Below, piece by piece: positions 8,728-16,547 of a stretch of DNA of 64,000 bases. Source of the DNA: Fimbriiglobus sp043745465 (lineage in GTDB: Bacteria; Planctomycetota; Planctomycetia; Gemmatales; Gemmataceae). How positions within the stretch are numbered: position 1 is the first letter of the stretch; each line of letters begins with the position of its first letter. Below the pieces are notes generated by a model, which was given only the letters and a program-made list of their open reading frames with translations, was not told the origin of the DNA and did not search any database. Location of the stretch: assembly GCA_043745465.1 (NCBI GenBank), contig JAYTSV010000072.1, positions 10,934 through 74,933 of the forward strand. Reading direction: 5' to 3'. Both the position numbers and the translations under genes were made by a program.

Positions 8728-9633
8728 GTGCCAGTTTCTCTCGTCATCACCGCGGACGACTTCGGCATCGGCCCGGACACCAGCCGGGGCATTCTCGACC
8801 TCGCGGCCCGGGGGGCACTGACCTCGACGGTCCTGCTCGTCAACTCCCCGTATGCCGCGGAGAGCGTGGCCCTGTGGCGGCGGGCCGGGCAGCCGATCGA
8901 ACTCGGCTGGCACCCGTGCCTGACCCTCGACCGGCCGATCCTCCCGCCCGCCCAAATCCCCTCGCTGGTCAACGCCCAGGGCGGCTTCCGCACGCTCGGG
9001 CAACTCCTCAAGAGCCTGGTGCTCGGCCAGGTCAACCGGTCCGAAGTCCAGGCCGAACTGCGGGCGCAACTCCAGCGCTACTGCGACCTGACCGGGCAAC
9101 TCCCGGCCAACGTCAACGCCCACCACCACGTCCACATCTTCAAGCGGATCGGCGAGTCGCTGGCGACGGTGCTGCTCGACGCCGGCGCGGCCCCGTTCGT
9201 CCGCCGCGTCGTCGAACCGGCCGCGACCCTGCGGCGCGTCCCCGGGGCCCGCCTCAAGCGGACGCTGTTGAGCCACTTCGGCCGGACCGCCGCCCGCCGC
9301 CAGGCCGCCGCCGGCTTCCCCGGGGCCGACTGCGTGCTGGGCATTACCGACCCGCCGTGCGTCCACCACCCCGACTTCTTCGCCCGCTGGCTGAGCACGG
9401 CCGCGGCCCTGACCGGCGCGGGCGTCGTCGAGTTGACCTGCCACCCCGGCCACCTCGACGCCACGATCGAAGGCCGCGACGGGACGTTCACGGACGGCCA
9501 ACTGCACCGCCGGCAGCGCGAACTCGACCACCTCCGCGACCCCCGGTTCCTCGACGCCGTCCGCGCCGCCGGCTTCGCCCCGACCGCCGCCCAACCCCGC
9601 GTCGAGTCCCCGGCCCTGAGCCGCGCGGGGTGA
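8728..9633 (+). CDS. ChbG/HpnK (YdjC-like) family deacetylase
   Basis: 301 residues from GTG 8728 (GTGAGG about 14 nt upstream). The family start VITADDFG gives the metal-binding D10-D11, and a His cluster NAHHHVH (H132-H136) supplies the other metal ligands; a further ligand region is ELTCHPGH. These enzymes deacetylate chitin oligosaccharides or hopanoid-linked N-acetylglucosamine. In HpnK systems the substrate is N-acetylglucosaminyl-hopanoid. Here it follows a GT2 gene, so a lipid-linked sugar is a plausible substrate, but no hopanoid genes are in view. Confidence 0.86.
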   Translation: MPVSLVITADDFGIGPDTSRGILDLAARGALTSTVLLVNSPYAAESVALWRRAGQPIELGWHPCLTLDRPILPPAQIPSLVNAQGGFRTLGQLLKSLVLGQVNRSEVQAELRAQLQRYCDLTGQLPANVNAHHHVHIFKRIGESLATVLLDAGAAPFVRRVVEPAATLRRVPGARLKRTLLSHFGRTAARRQAAAGFPGADCVLGITDPPCVHHPDFFARWLSTAAALTGAGVVELTCHPGHLDATIEGRDGTFTDGQLHRRQRELDHLRDPRFLDAVRAAGFAPTAAQPRVESPALSRAG

Positions 9634-9660
9634 ATGGGAACCGTCTACCGCCCGGCGAGC

Positions 9661-9786
9661 CAAGAGCGTCAGCGACTGGAGTTCGTGCGCGACGACATCC
9701 GAGGAATTCCAGTCGCCGACGCTCTTAATGCGTAAACAACTCCAGTCGTTGACGCTCTTGGACAACTCCAGTCGTTGACGTTCCCG
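9661..9786. repeat. Four copies of a 23-bp repeat, one inverted
   Basis: The unit AACTCCAGTCGTTGACGCTCT (first 21 of 23 shown in part; key core CCAGTCG-TGACGCTCTTG) occurs inverted at 9661-9683 and direct at 9705-9727, 9738-9760 and 9764-9786. The copies at 9738 and 9764 are 26 bp apart; the outermost differ at a few bases. The inverted first copy can pair with any direct copy to form a hairpin. It fills most of the gap between the HpnK-like and beta-lactamase-like genes. Confidence 0.85.
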
Positions 9787-9812
9787 GCTCTCCCCGCCCG
9801 AGGTTTCCGCCC

Positions 9813-10997
9813 ATGCGAGCGTTACTCTGCCTGTTCCTGGTCGCCGCGCCGCTGGCCGCGCAGTCTCCCGACAAGTTCGCCGCGATCAAGCCCGCGATGC
9901 AGGCGTTCGTGGACAAGGGCGAACTCGCCGGCGCGGTCACCGTCGTCGGCACCAAGGCCGGCGTCGCCAGCTTCGAGACCGTCGGCTTCGCCAATATCGA
10001 AGCGAAAACGCCGATGGCCAAGGACACGCTGTTCCGCATCGCGTCGATGACCAAGCCGATCACGGCGATGGCCGTGCTGATGCTCCAGGAGGACGGCAAG
10101 CTCAACGTCGAAGACCCCGTCGAGAAGTACCTGCCGGAGTTCGCCGGGCAGCGCATGGTCACGTCGAAGGAGGGCGGCAACCTCGTCCTCGGCAAGCCGA
10201 AGCGGCCGATCACCCTGCGCGACCTGTTGACGCACACCTCGGGCCTCCCCAGCGGCTACCCGGCCGGCCTGGGCGACGTTTACGGCCGGCGGCACCGCAC
10301 CCTGGCCGACACCACCCTCGTGATCTCGCAGCAGCCGCTCGACTTCGAGCCGGGCAGCAAGTGGAGTTACTGCAACGCCGGCATCGACACCCTCGGCCGG
10401 ATCGTCGAAGTGGTCGGCGGCGTCTCCTACGAGGGCTTTTTGCAGGCCCGGTTGTTCGGCCCGCTCGGCATGACCGACACGACCTTCGCCCCGACGGCCG
10501 AACAGCAGAAGCGGGTCGCGCTCACCTACGGCGTCAAGGACGGCAAGCTCGCCGCCGGGTCCGCGAACTGGCTCACCGCCTACGAGCACTCGAAGCACCC
10601 CATCCCCGCCGGCGGCCTGTGCTCGACCGGCCCGGACCTGGCGAAGCTGTACCAGTGCCTGCTCAACGGCGGCGAACTCGGCGGCCGCCGCGTGATCGGC
10701 GAGAAAACGCTGGCCGAGATGACCCGCACGCAAACCGGCGACATCAAGACCGGATTCACCGACGGCATGTCCTACGGGTTCGGGTTCGCCGTCGTCAAGG
10801 AGCCGAAGGGCGTGACGGGAATGCTCAGTCCGGGGACGTTCGGCCACGGCGGCGCGTTCGCCACGCAGAGTTGGGCCGACCCCAAGCAAGACCTCTTCGT
10901 CATCTTGCTGATCCAGCGCACCGGCGTCCCCAACGGCGACGCCTCCGTGTACCGCCAGACCTTCCAGGACCTCGCGGTGAAAGCGATCCACCCGTAA
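9813..10997 (+). CDS. Secreted beta-lactamase-fold serine hydrolase (class C / EstB-like)
   Basis: 394 residues from ATG 9813. A signal peptide (MRALLCLFLVAAPLAAQ) directs export. The SxxK motif is S78-M-T-K81, the YxN motif is Y186-C-N188, and the third motif region is H345-G-G, as in class C-like esterases and D-Ala-D-Ala peptidases (H replaces K of KTG). This family hydrolyses esters or peptides in the periplasm; there is no reason to call it an antibiotic-resistance enzyme. It stands alone, separated by repeats on both sides. Confidence 0.87.
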   Translation: MRALLCLFLVAAPLAAQSPDKFAAIKPAMQAFVDKGELAGAVTVVGTKAGVASFETVGFANIEAKTPMAKDTLFRIASMTKPITAMAVLMLQEDGKLNVEDPVEKYLPEFAGQRMVTSKEGGNLVLGKPKRPITLRDLLTHTSGLPSGYPAGLGDVYGRRHRTLADTTLVISQQPLDFEPGSKWSYCNAGIDTLGRIVEVVGGVSYEGFLQARLFGPLGMTDTTFAPTAEQQKRVALTYGVKDGKLAAGSANWLTAYEHSKHPIPAGGLCSTGPDLAKLYQCLLNGGELGGRRVIGEKTLAEMTRTQTGDIKTGFTDGMSYGFGFAVVKEPKGVTGMLSPGTFGHGGAFATQSWADPKQDLFVILLIQRTGVPNGDASVYRQTFQDLAVKAIHP

Positions 10998-11010
10998 CGA
11001 GAAACGAGAA

Positions 11011-11110
11011 ACGGGTGTCGGGTGTCGGGTGTCGGAAACAAATCCTTCGCTCGTCGGGTACCGCAGACTGAGCGTCAATCTTCCTGCGACGCCCGATACC
11101 CGACACCCGG
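11011..11110. repeat. Inverted element with tandem 7-mer arms
   Basis: The left arm (11011-11035) is a tandem run of CGGGTGT units and the right arm (11090-11110) is the inverse, GCCCGATACCCGACACCCGG. About 55 bp lies between. It ends 7 bp before the next start codon. A related element is at 60589-60713. Confidence 0.8.
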
Positions 11111-11117
11111 ACTTTCC

Positions 11118-12878
11118 ATGCGTGCCATTGTTTGTCTGCTTGCGTTCTCGACGGCCGCGTTCGCGGGGGACCGGGAGGCTCCGCGGGTCGTGCCGCCGGC
11201 GGCGGTCGGGGTCGGCCGGCTCGTCCCGGACTTGACGGCGACCGCCGTCGGTGGCCGGGCGGTGTCGCTGGCCGTGCTGGCGAAGGGGTCGAAGGCGGTC
11301 GTCGTCGCGGTGACGAGTACGAGTTGCCCGCTGAGCCGGAAGTACGCGCCCACGCTGGCCAAGCTCGAAGCCGAGTTCGCGGGGCAGGGGGTCGCCTTCG
11401 TTTACGTCAACCCGGTCGCCACGGACGACGCGGCCGCGATCGCCAAAGCCGTCGCCGCGCACGGCCTCCAGGGGCCGTACCTCGCCGACGCGACCGGGGC
11501 CTTCGCGGCCGGGCTGGGCGCGACCTCGACGGGCGACCTGTTCGTCCTCGACGCGAAGCGGACCCTCGTCTACCGCGGGGCCATCGACGACCAGTACGGC
11601 CTCGGTTACGCCCTCGACGCACCGCGCACGCGGTACGCCCACGCCGCCCTCACGGCCCTGCTCGCCGGGCAGCCGGTGGCCGTCGCCGCGACGACCGCGC
11701 CGGGCTGTGCCCTGGACTTGAAGCCGGCCGTCGAGACGAGTTTCGCCGCGGTGACGTACCACGACCGCGTCAGCCGCATCCTGCTGGCGAACTGCGTGGA
11801 GTGCCACCGGGACGGCGGCGTCGGGCCGTTCAAGCTCGACGCCTTGGCCGACGTGGCCGCGCACAAAGGGATGGTGCGAAAGGTGGTCGAGGCGGGGACG
11901 ATGCCGCCGTGGCACGCCGCGGCCGCCCCGGGCCGGTGGGCCAACGACCGGTCGCTGCCGCCCGCCGACAAGGCCGACCTGCTCGGCTGGCTGAAGAACG
12001 GCCTGCCCCCCGGCGACCCGGCCGACGCCCCGTTGCCGCGCGCCTTCCCGACCGATTGGGCCATCGGCACGCCGGACAAGGTCGTGCAACTGCCGAAGCC
12101 GATCGCCGTCAAGGCGACCGGCACGATGCCGTACCAGACCGTGGTCGTCGAGACGGGGCTGACGGCCGAGACGTGGGTGCAAGCCATCGAGATTCGGCCG
12201 ACCGACCGGGCCGTCGTCCACCACGTCCTGGTGTTCGTCGCCGGGGCGGGGTTGCGGGCGGCGGGGCGGAACGAGGAGCGGGACGGGTACTTCGCCGCCT
12301 ACGTGCCGGGCAACGGGCACCAGGTCTTCCCGGCCGGGTTCGCCAAGAAACTCCCGGCGGGGGCCAGGCTCCGCTTCCAAATCCACTACACGCCCAACGG
12401 CACCGCGACGGCCGACCAGCTCAGGCTCGGCCTCGTCTTCGCCAAGGGGCCGCCGGACCGTGAGTTGAAGGTGACCGGGCTGGCCAACCCCCGCATCGAG
12501 ATCCCCGCGAACGCCGGCAACCACAAGGAAGTGGCGTCGATGCGCGTCCCGGCCGACGCGGTGGTGCTCGCGTTCATGCCGCACATGCACGTCCGCGGCA
12601 AGGCGTGCCGGTACGAATTGATCGCCCCGGACGGCACGCCGACGACGCTCCTCGACGTGCCGCACTACGACTTCAACTGGCAGCTCAAGTACCAACTCGC
12701 CGAGCCGCTCAAGGTGGCGAAGGGGAGCACGCTCCGCTACACGGCCTGGTACGACAACAGCCGCGCCAACCCGGCCAACCCCGACCCCACGGCGACCGTG
12801 AAGTGGGGCCAGCAGACGGCCGAAGAAATGATGCTCGGCTACCTCGACTACTACCTCGTCGCGTCGCCCAAGCCGTGA
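11118..12878 (+). CDS. Exported redoxin / cytochrome c / copper type II monooxygenase-like fusion
   Basis: 586 residues from ATG 11118, the first Met after the repeat; it begins a signal peptide (MRAIVCLLAFSTAAFAG). Residues 30-180 are a thioredoxin-fold AhpC/TSA-like domain with a single Cys (TSTSCPLSRKYAP). A haem site C226-V-E-C-H230 follows, with distal Met candidates (GTMPPWH). Residues 300-580 resemble the ascorbate-dependent copper monooxygenase (PHM-like) fold, with H368-H369 and H489-M-H491 as copper ligands. The architecture is common in planctomycetes; an oxidative role in the periplasm is likely but the substrate is unknown. Its 3' end overlaps rph by 28 bp. Confidence 0.82.
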   Translation: MRAIVCLLAFSTAAFAGDREAPRVVPPAAVGVGRLVPDLTATAVGGRAVSLAVLAKGSKAVVVAVTSTSCPLSRKYAPTLAKLEAEFAGQGVAFVYVNPVATDDAAAIAKAVAAHGLQGPYLADATGAFAAGLGATSTGDLFVLDAKRTLVYRGAIDDQYGLGYALDAPRTRYAHAALTALLAGQPVAVAATTAPGCALDLKPAVETSFAAVTYHDRVSRILLANCVECHRDGGVGPFKLDALADVAAHKGMVRKVVEAGTMPPWHAAAAPGRWANDRSLPPADKADLLGWLKNGLPPGDPADAPLPRAFPTDWAIGTPDKVVQLPKPIAVKATGTMPYQTVVVETGLTAETWVQAIEIRPTDRAVVHHVLVFVAGAGLRAAGRNEERDGYFAAYVPGNGHQVFPAGFAKKLPAGARLRFQIHYTPNGTATADQLRLGLVFAKGPPDRELKVTGLANPRIEIPANAGNHKEVASMRVPADAVVLAFMPHMHVRGKACRYELIAPDGTPTTLLDVPHYDFNWQLKYQLAEPLKVAKGSTLRYTAWYDNSRANPANPDPTATVKWGQQTAEEMMLGYLDYYLVASPKP

Positions 12879-13603
12879 CCCGTTCCGCGACCCAGGGCCG
12901 CCCGCTGCAGGCCGGCGATCGTGGCGATGCCGCGCTCGCCGGCTTCGAGCAGCGCGTTCAGTTCGGCGCGGGTGAACGTCGCCTCCTCGCCGGTCCCTTG
13001 CACTTCGATGAACTTGCCCCGGCCGGTCATGACGAGGTTCATGTCCACCTCGGCGTCCCGGTCCTCGACGTATTCGAGGTCGAGCAAAATCTCGCCGTTC
13101 AACAGGCCGACGCTCACCGCGGCGATGCTGTCGGTCAGGACCGTACCGACGGGGTTCGGCAGTTGCCCCTCGACACTTTTGAGCGCGTCCACGAGCGCGA
13201 CGTAGGCCCCGGTGATGCTCGCCGTCCGCGTGCCGCCGTCGGCTTCGAGCACGTCGCAGTCGATCCACAGGGTCCGCTCGCCGAGCTGCTTCAAATCGAC
13301 GACCGCGCGCAAACTCCGGCCGATGAGGCGTTGAATCTCGACCGTCCGGCCGTCGATCTTGCCGGCCTTGTCGCGGGCCTTGCGGGTGTTCGTCGAGCCG
13401 GGCAACATGCCGTACTCGGCCGTCAGCCAGCCCTTGCCCCGGCCGACGAGGAAGTCCGGCACCTTGGCCTCGACGCAGCACGTACACAGCACCGTCGTCC
13501 GGCCCATTTTGACGAGCACCGACCCCGGCGCGTTGCCGGTGTAGTGCCGGGTGAAACTGAGGTCGCGCAACTGGTCGGCGCGGCGGCCGTGGGGGCGTGG
13601 CAT
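12851..13603 (-). CDS. rph: Ribonuclease PH
   Basis: 250 residues from ATG 13603; an upstream in-frame start would lie in repeat sequence. The protein begins MPRPHGRRADQLRDLSF and shows the RNase PH core: GSVLVKMGRTTVLCT, RQ-type phosphate site region (RTVEIQRLIGRSLRA), the IDCDVLEADGGTRTASI signature, and GRGKFIEVQGTGEE. It trims tRNA 3' ends by phosphorolysis, as a hexamer in the cytoplasm. Length is normal (about 240). It converges on and overlaps the copper monooxygenase gene by 28 bp. A palindromic repeat ends 29 nt upstream of the start. Confidence 0.96.
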   Translation of the reverse strand: MPRPHGRRADQLRDLSFTRHYTGNAPGSVLVKMGRTTVLCTCCVEAKVPDFLVGRGKGWLTAEYGMLPGSTNTRKARDKAGKIDGRTVEIQRLIGRSLRAVVDLKQLGERTLWIDCDVLEADGGTRTASITGAYVALVDALKSVEGQLPNPVGTVLTDSIAAVSVGLLNGEILLDLEYVEDRDAEVDMNLVMTGRGKFIEVQGTGEEATFTRAELNALLEAGERGIATIAGLQRAALGRGTGHGLGDATR

Positions 13604-13632
13604 GAAAAGCCTCGTTCGATGGCTGTAAGAGA

Positions 13633-13744
13633 CCTCACCCCCCGGCCCCCTCTCCGAAACGGAGAGGGGGAGCAAGTCGGTTGACGCCGTTGACTGCTAC
13701 TCACTTGCTCCCCTCTCCGCGTCGGAGAGGGGCCGGGGGTGAGG
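13633..13744 (-). repeat. Palindromic repeat, copy 3
   Basis: Full 112-bp copy, GAAAC-type arm on the left and GCGTC-type arm on the right. The 12 bases on each side (13621-13632 and 13745-13756, GGCTGTAAGAGA and its exact inverse) extend the palindrome into unique sequence. It is 29 nt from the rph start and 50 bp from the 3' end of the di-haem cytochrome gene. Confidence 0.92.
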
Positions 13745-13794
13745 TCTCTTACAGCCGGGGTTAAGTTGCCTGTGTGCCGGGTGAAGGGTTCATC

Positions 13795-15114
13795 TTACAG
13801 CGTCTTCAGATACTCTACGACGGCGCGGCGCTCCTCGGCCGTCAGGGCGTCGCCGTAGGTGTGCCCGGCGTTGCTACGGCCGGGCTGCGTCGTGTCGTAC
13901 ACTTTGCGGCGCTCGATGCCGGGGAGCTTGGCGGCCGGGGGCGGAACTTCGGTCACCTTCCAGCCGACCTTGGCCGGGTCGTAGTCGGCCTCGGCGGTGC
14001 GGAAACTGCGCGTGAAGACCCTGGGCCGGGCCGCGGAGTTCAGCACGCCGTCGAGCGTCGGCACGCTGCCGTTGTGGAAGTACGGCGCGGTCGCCCAAAC
14101 CCCGTCGAGGGGCGGGGCCTGGTAGCCGGTCGTTTCGCGCAGGGGCTTGAGGCCCGGTTCCCGCGCGAACCAACTCGCGTTGTAGGCCCGGCCGAACGCG
14201 GCGGTGATGTTCTCGAACCGCTTCGGGTCGGTGCCGATGTCGGCGAGCGGGATCACCTTGTTCGGGTACGTCGGGGCGTCGCCGTAGGTGCCGTGGCACT
14301 TGGCACAATTCTCGGCGAACACCGCTTGGCCCTGCGCCGCGAGGGACTTGTCGATGGCCAGCGGGTACTTCGGGGCCTCCAGCGAGAGCAGGTAAGCTTG
14401 CACGTCCTTGAAGGTCGGCTCGGCGGCGGCGAAGTCCCGCGGCGTCGTCAGCGGGTGCATCATGAACTGCATGATGCTGCGGACGCTGCGGGCGTCGGTG
14501 GCCCCGGTGTAATACATCGTCTGCTTCTTCTTGAGCAGCCACCAGGCCGGCACGTCCTCGCACGAGTCGTCGTGCAGGTCGAGGTCGCGGGGGGTCAGCG
14601 TCAGGCTCAAGTCGTCGTTGCGGAAGCCGAGCAGGAAGACCGAGAAGGCCCCGGCCTCGTTGGTCCCCCGGGCGTTCGACGAGTGGAACGGCAGCCGCGC
14701 GGGCGTGCCCGACGCGGCGTACATCTCCCCGAACAAGCTCTCGATGTCGAGCGTGCTGTTGCCCAGCCCGACGACGCTCTTGCCGAGGACCGTGCCGCCG
14801 TGGCAGGTCGTGCAGTCGATCGCCAAACCCTGCGCGAACAGGGTGTCGGCCTTGCGCAGGCCCATCGGGTACTTGCCGTTGTCGAACGGGGCGGGGTGCA
14901 GGCCGTAGCGGTCGCGGAAGGCCGCGTCGTAGTCGGCCGGCTTGGCCTTCACGCCCCACTGCTTCCAGGCGTTGTCGTAGGCGGAAGTCGGCCAGAAGCC
15001 GCGGATGAACGCCGTGCTTTCGAGCGCCTTTTTGCCCCGGACCGCCGCCGTCGGCTCCGCCGCGAAGACGCCCGTACCGACCCAGACCGCCAGAACCGTT
15101 CCGAGCCACCGCAT
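13795..15114 (-). CDS. Exported di-haem cytochrome c, peroxidase / RoxA-like
   Basis: 439 residues from ATG 15114 with signal peptide MRWLGTVLAVWVGTGVFAA; longer in-frame starts extend into non-coding sequence. Two haem sites are visible: C101-T-T-C-H105 and C270-A-K-C-H274. The segment TAPYFHNGSVPTL (H347) is the signature shared by di-haem cytochrome c peroxidases and the RoxA rubber oxygenase group. It probably acts in the periplasm as a peroxidase or oxygenase. Related planctomycete proteins are annotated only as cytochromes. It reads toward rph, with a repeat between them. Confidence 0.85.
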   Translation of the reverse strand: MRWLGTVLAVWVGTGVFAAEPTAAVRGKKALESTAFIRGFWPTSAYDNAWKQWGVKAKPADYDAAFRDRYGLHPAPFDNGKYPMGLRKADTLFAQGLAIDCTTCHGGTVLGKSVVGLGNSTLDIESLFGEMYAASGTPARLPFHSSNARGTNEAGAFSVFLLGFRNDDLSLTLTPRDLDLHDDSCEDVPAWWLLKKKQTMYYTGATDARSVRSIMQFMMHPLTTPRDFAAAEPTFKDVQAYLLSLEAPKYPLAIDKSLAAQGQAVFAENCAKCHGTYGDAPTYPNKVIPLADIGTDPKRFENITAAFGRAYNASWFAREPGLKPLRETTGYQAPPLDGVWATAPYFHNGSVPTLDGVLNSAARPRVFTRSFRTAEADYDPAKVGWKVTEVPPPAAKLPGIERRKVYDTTQPGRSNAGHTYGDALTAEERRAVVEYLKTL

Positions 15115-15240
15115 CGCCACGCCCTCGCAGGATTCGCCCACCCCATCGTAACCGCGAACCGCCCGCCGTTTCCTCCCCGAGTGCGAAATCCCCGCCCGGC
15201 GACCGCCCAGTTTGTCGCGGCGCTCGCCGACGCGGCAATC

Positions 15241-15246
15241 TATAAT
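15241..15246 (+). promoter_or_regulatory. Candidate -10 element
   Basis: TATAAT, a perfect consensus, 28 nt before GTG 15275. No good -35 is found at 16-18 bp spacing, so support is partial. Confidence 0.3.
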
Positions 15247-15274
15247 GGACTGGACAATCTCACCCCGGTGCGCC

Positions 15275-15808
15275 GTGAACTTCCTCATCGACGGCTATAA
15301 CCTGTTGCACGCCGTCGGCTGGATGAACGCCGGGATGAAGCCGTCGGCGCTCGCGCCGGCCCGGACGAAGCTCCTCGACTGGCTGGCCGACTCGGCCGCG
15401 TGCCGGACGCAGGCCGCGACCTTCCGCGTCGTCTTCGACGCCATGAAGGGGCCGGGGCACACGTCCCGCGAGACGACCCACCGGACCGTGACCGTGTCGT
15501 TCGCGTACCGCAGCACGGCCGACGACCGCATCGAAGAACTGCTCGACGGGGCGGCCGACCCGAAGCGGCTCGTCGTCGTGTCGAACGACACGCGGCTGCA
15601 CGAGTCGGCCCGGCGGGCGCGGGCGAAGGGCTGGTTCACCCCGGCGTTCCTCGACTGGATGCTCGCCGCCGCCGAGTCCGCCAAGCCGGCCGCCGAGCGG
15701 ACGACCGCCGAGAAGCCCGAAGGCCCCCCGCCCCCCGACGAAGCGGCCGCCTACTTGCGCGTCTTCGACGTGCCGATCACCTCGAACCGCAAGCCCGCAA
15801 CCCCGTAA
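15275..15808 (+). CDS. NYN-domain (YacP-like) putative RNA nuclease
   Basis: 177 residues from GTG 15275 (NFLIDGYNLLHA); an in-frame ATG at 15245 lies in the -10 region, so the GTG is preferred. The PIN-like NYN fold is indicated by FLIDGYNLL (D6, N9), RVVFDAMKGPG, an aspartate near DDRIEELL and VVSNDTRL. YacP/Rae1-like proteins are ribosome-associated or free RNases. The C-terminal 30 residues are Pro/Glu-rich. Its stop is separated by a single base from the stop of the convergent TOPRIM-like gene. Confidence 0.85.
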   Translation: MNFLIDGYNLLHAVGWMNAGMKPSALAPARTKLLDWLADSAACRTQAATFRVVFDAMKGPGHTSRETTHRTVTVSFAYRSTADDRIEELLDGAADPKRLVVVSNDTRLHESARRARAKGWFTPAFLDWMLAAAESAKPAAERTTAEKPEGPPPPDEAAAYLRVFDVPITSNRKPATP

Positions 15809-15809
15809 T

Positions 15810-16547
15810 TCAAGCCGCCCGCCCGAACAGCCCGACGAGCCGGTCCCGCACGTCGTCCAGGTAAGCCGCCAACCCGTTCTCCGCCCCCCGGTCCCGCAGC
15901 GTCGGCAACGCCACTTCCGCCCAGCATCGACGCTCGCGGTCGTGGTCGCCGGCGGTGAGTTCGTGAAGGGCACGTTTCGCGCTACGTTTCGCGGTGTCAT
16001 CTCCGTACGCGGTTAACTCATGACTGCGCGAGCACGGGTCGAAGCCAAGCCTTTGCCTCGCGTCAACAAGCATGGCGACTTCGGCTTCGTTTACGGGGTG
16101 AAAACCACACAACACCCATGCCTCCCGCTCGACAACGGCGAGGCCGACGACGATGGGGATGCCGCCGTGATCGATCGCCCGGGCCTGGTCCAAACCTTGC
16201 CGTCGTTCGGGCTGGTCGTCTCGGTCCCGAATGAGCACGATGGCGTCCAATTCGGGGTAAATCACGCGGAGGTAGCGAATCGCGCGGAGCCCGGCCTTCG
16301 CGTCGGCTTCGGCAGGGTCATTTCCGAAATGACCCCGAACACGCATACCCGCATTATGGGCCAACTTCTCGATTCCTGTCCACGAAAGTCGAAGTCCTTC
16401 GGGCGTAAATGCCAGCCAGTCTCGGGCCGGGCCGATGTCGTCATCATTCATCCAAGGAATCGCTTCGACAATCACTCGATCTGCCAGTTCAGTCGCCGTC
16501 GTGAAGTCTCCTTCGGCCTCGTGGACGACGGCGATCTGTCGAGTCAT
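15810..16547 (-). CDS. TOPRIM / DUF4276-like protein, partner of AAA ATPase
   Basis: 245 residues from ATG 16547, which overlaps the ATPase stop as ATGA. Visible motifs fit a TOPRIM-like fold: an N-terminal acid in HEAEGD (E10/E12), D108-R-D-D111 after a hydrophobic strand (AIVLIRDRDD), and EAW at 142-144, a DUF4276 hallmark. In OLD, Gabija and PARIS systems such domains act as nucleases controlled by a partner ATPase. Which acids bind metal here is inference. An unrecognised accessory subunit is the alternative. Confidence 0.7.
   Translation of the reverse strand: MTRQIAVVHEAEGDFTTATELADRVIVEAIPWMNDDDIGPARDWLAFTPEGLRLSWTGIEKLAHNAGMRVRGHFGNDPAEADAKAGLRAIRYLRVIYPELDAIVLIRDRDDQPERRQGLDQARAIDHGGIPIVVGLAVVEREAWVLCGFHPVNEAEVAMLVDARQRLGFDPCSRSHELTAYGDDTAKRSAKRALHELTAGDHDRERRCWAEVALPTLRDRGAENGLAAYLDDVRDRLVGLFGRAA

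Noticed and set aside
9661..9786. CRISPR array
   Set aside because: Units are irregularly spaced, one is inverted, and spacers of uniform length are lacking; no cas genes.
9813..10997. An antibiotic-resistance beta-lactamase
   Set aside because: Fold and SxxK/YxN match, but the third motif is HGG, as in esterases, and context gives no resistance link.
9822..13487. A 1221-residue open frame on the minus strand
   Set aside because: It lies antisense to the hydrolase and copper-protein genes and in another frame of rph, all well-supported by motifs; no domain in it.
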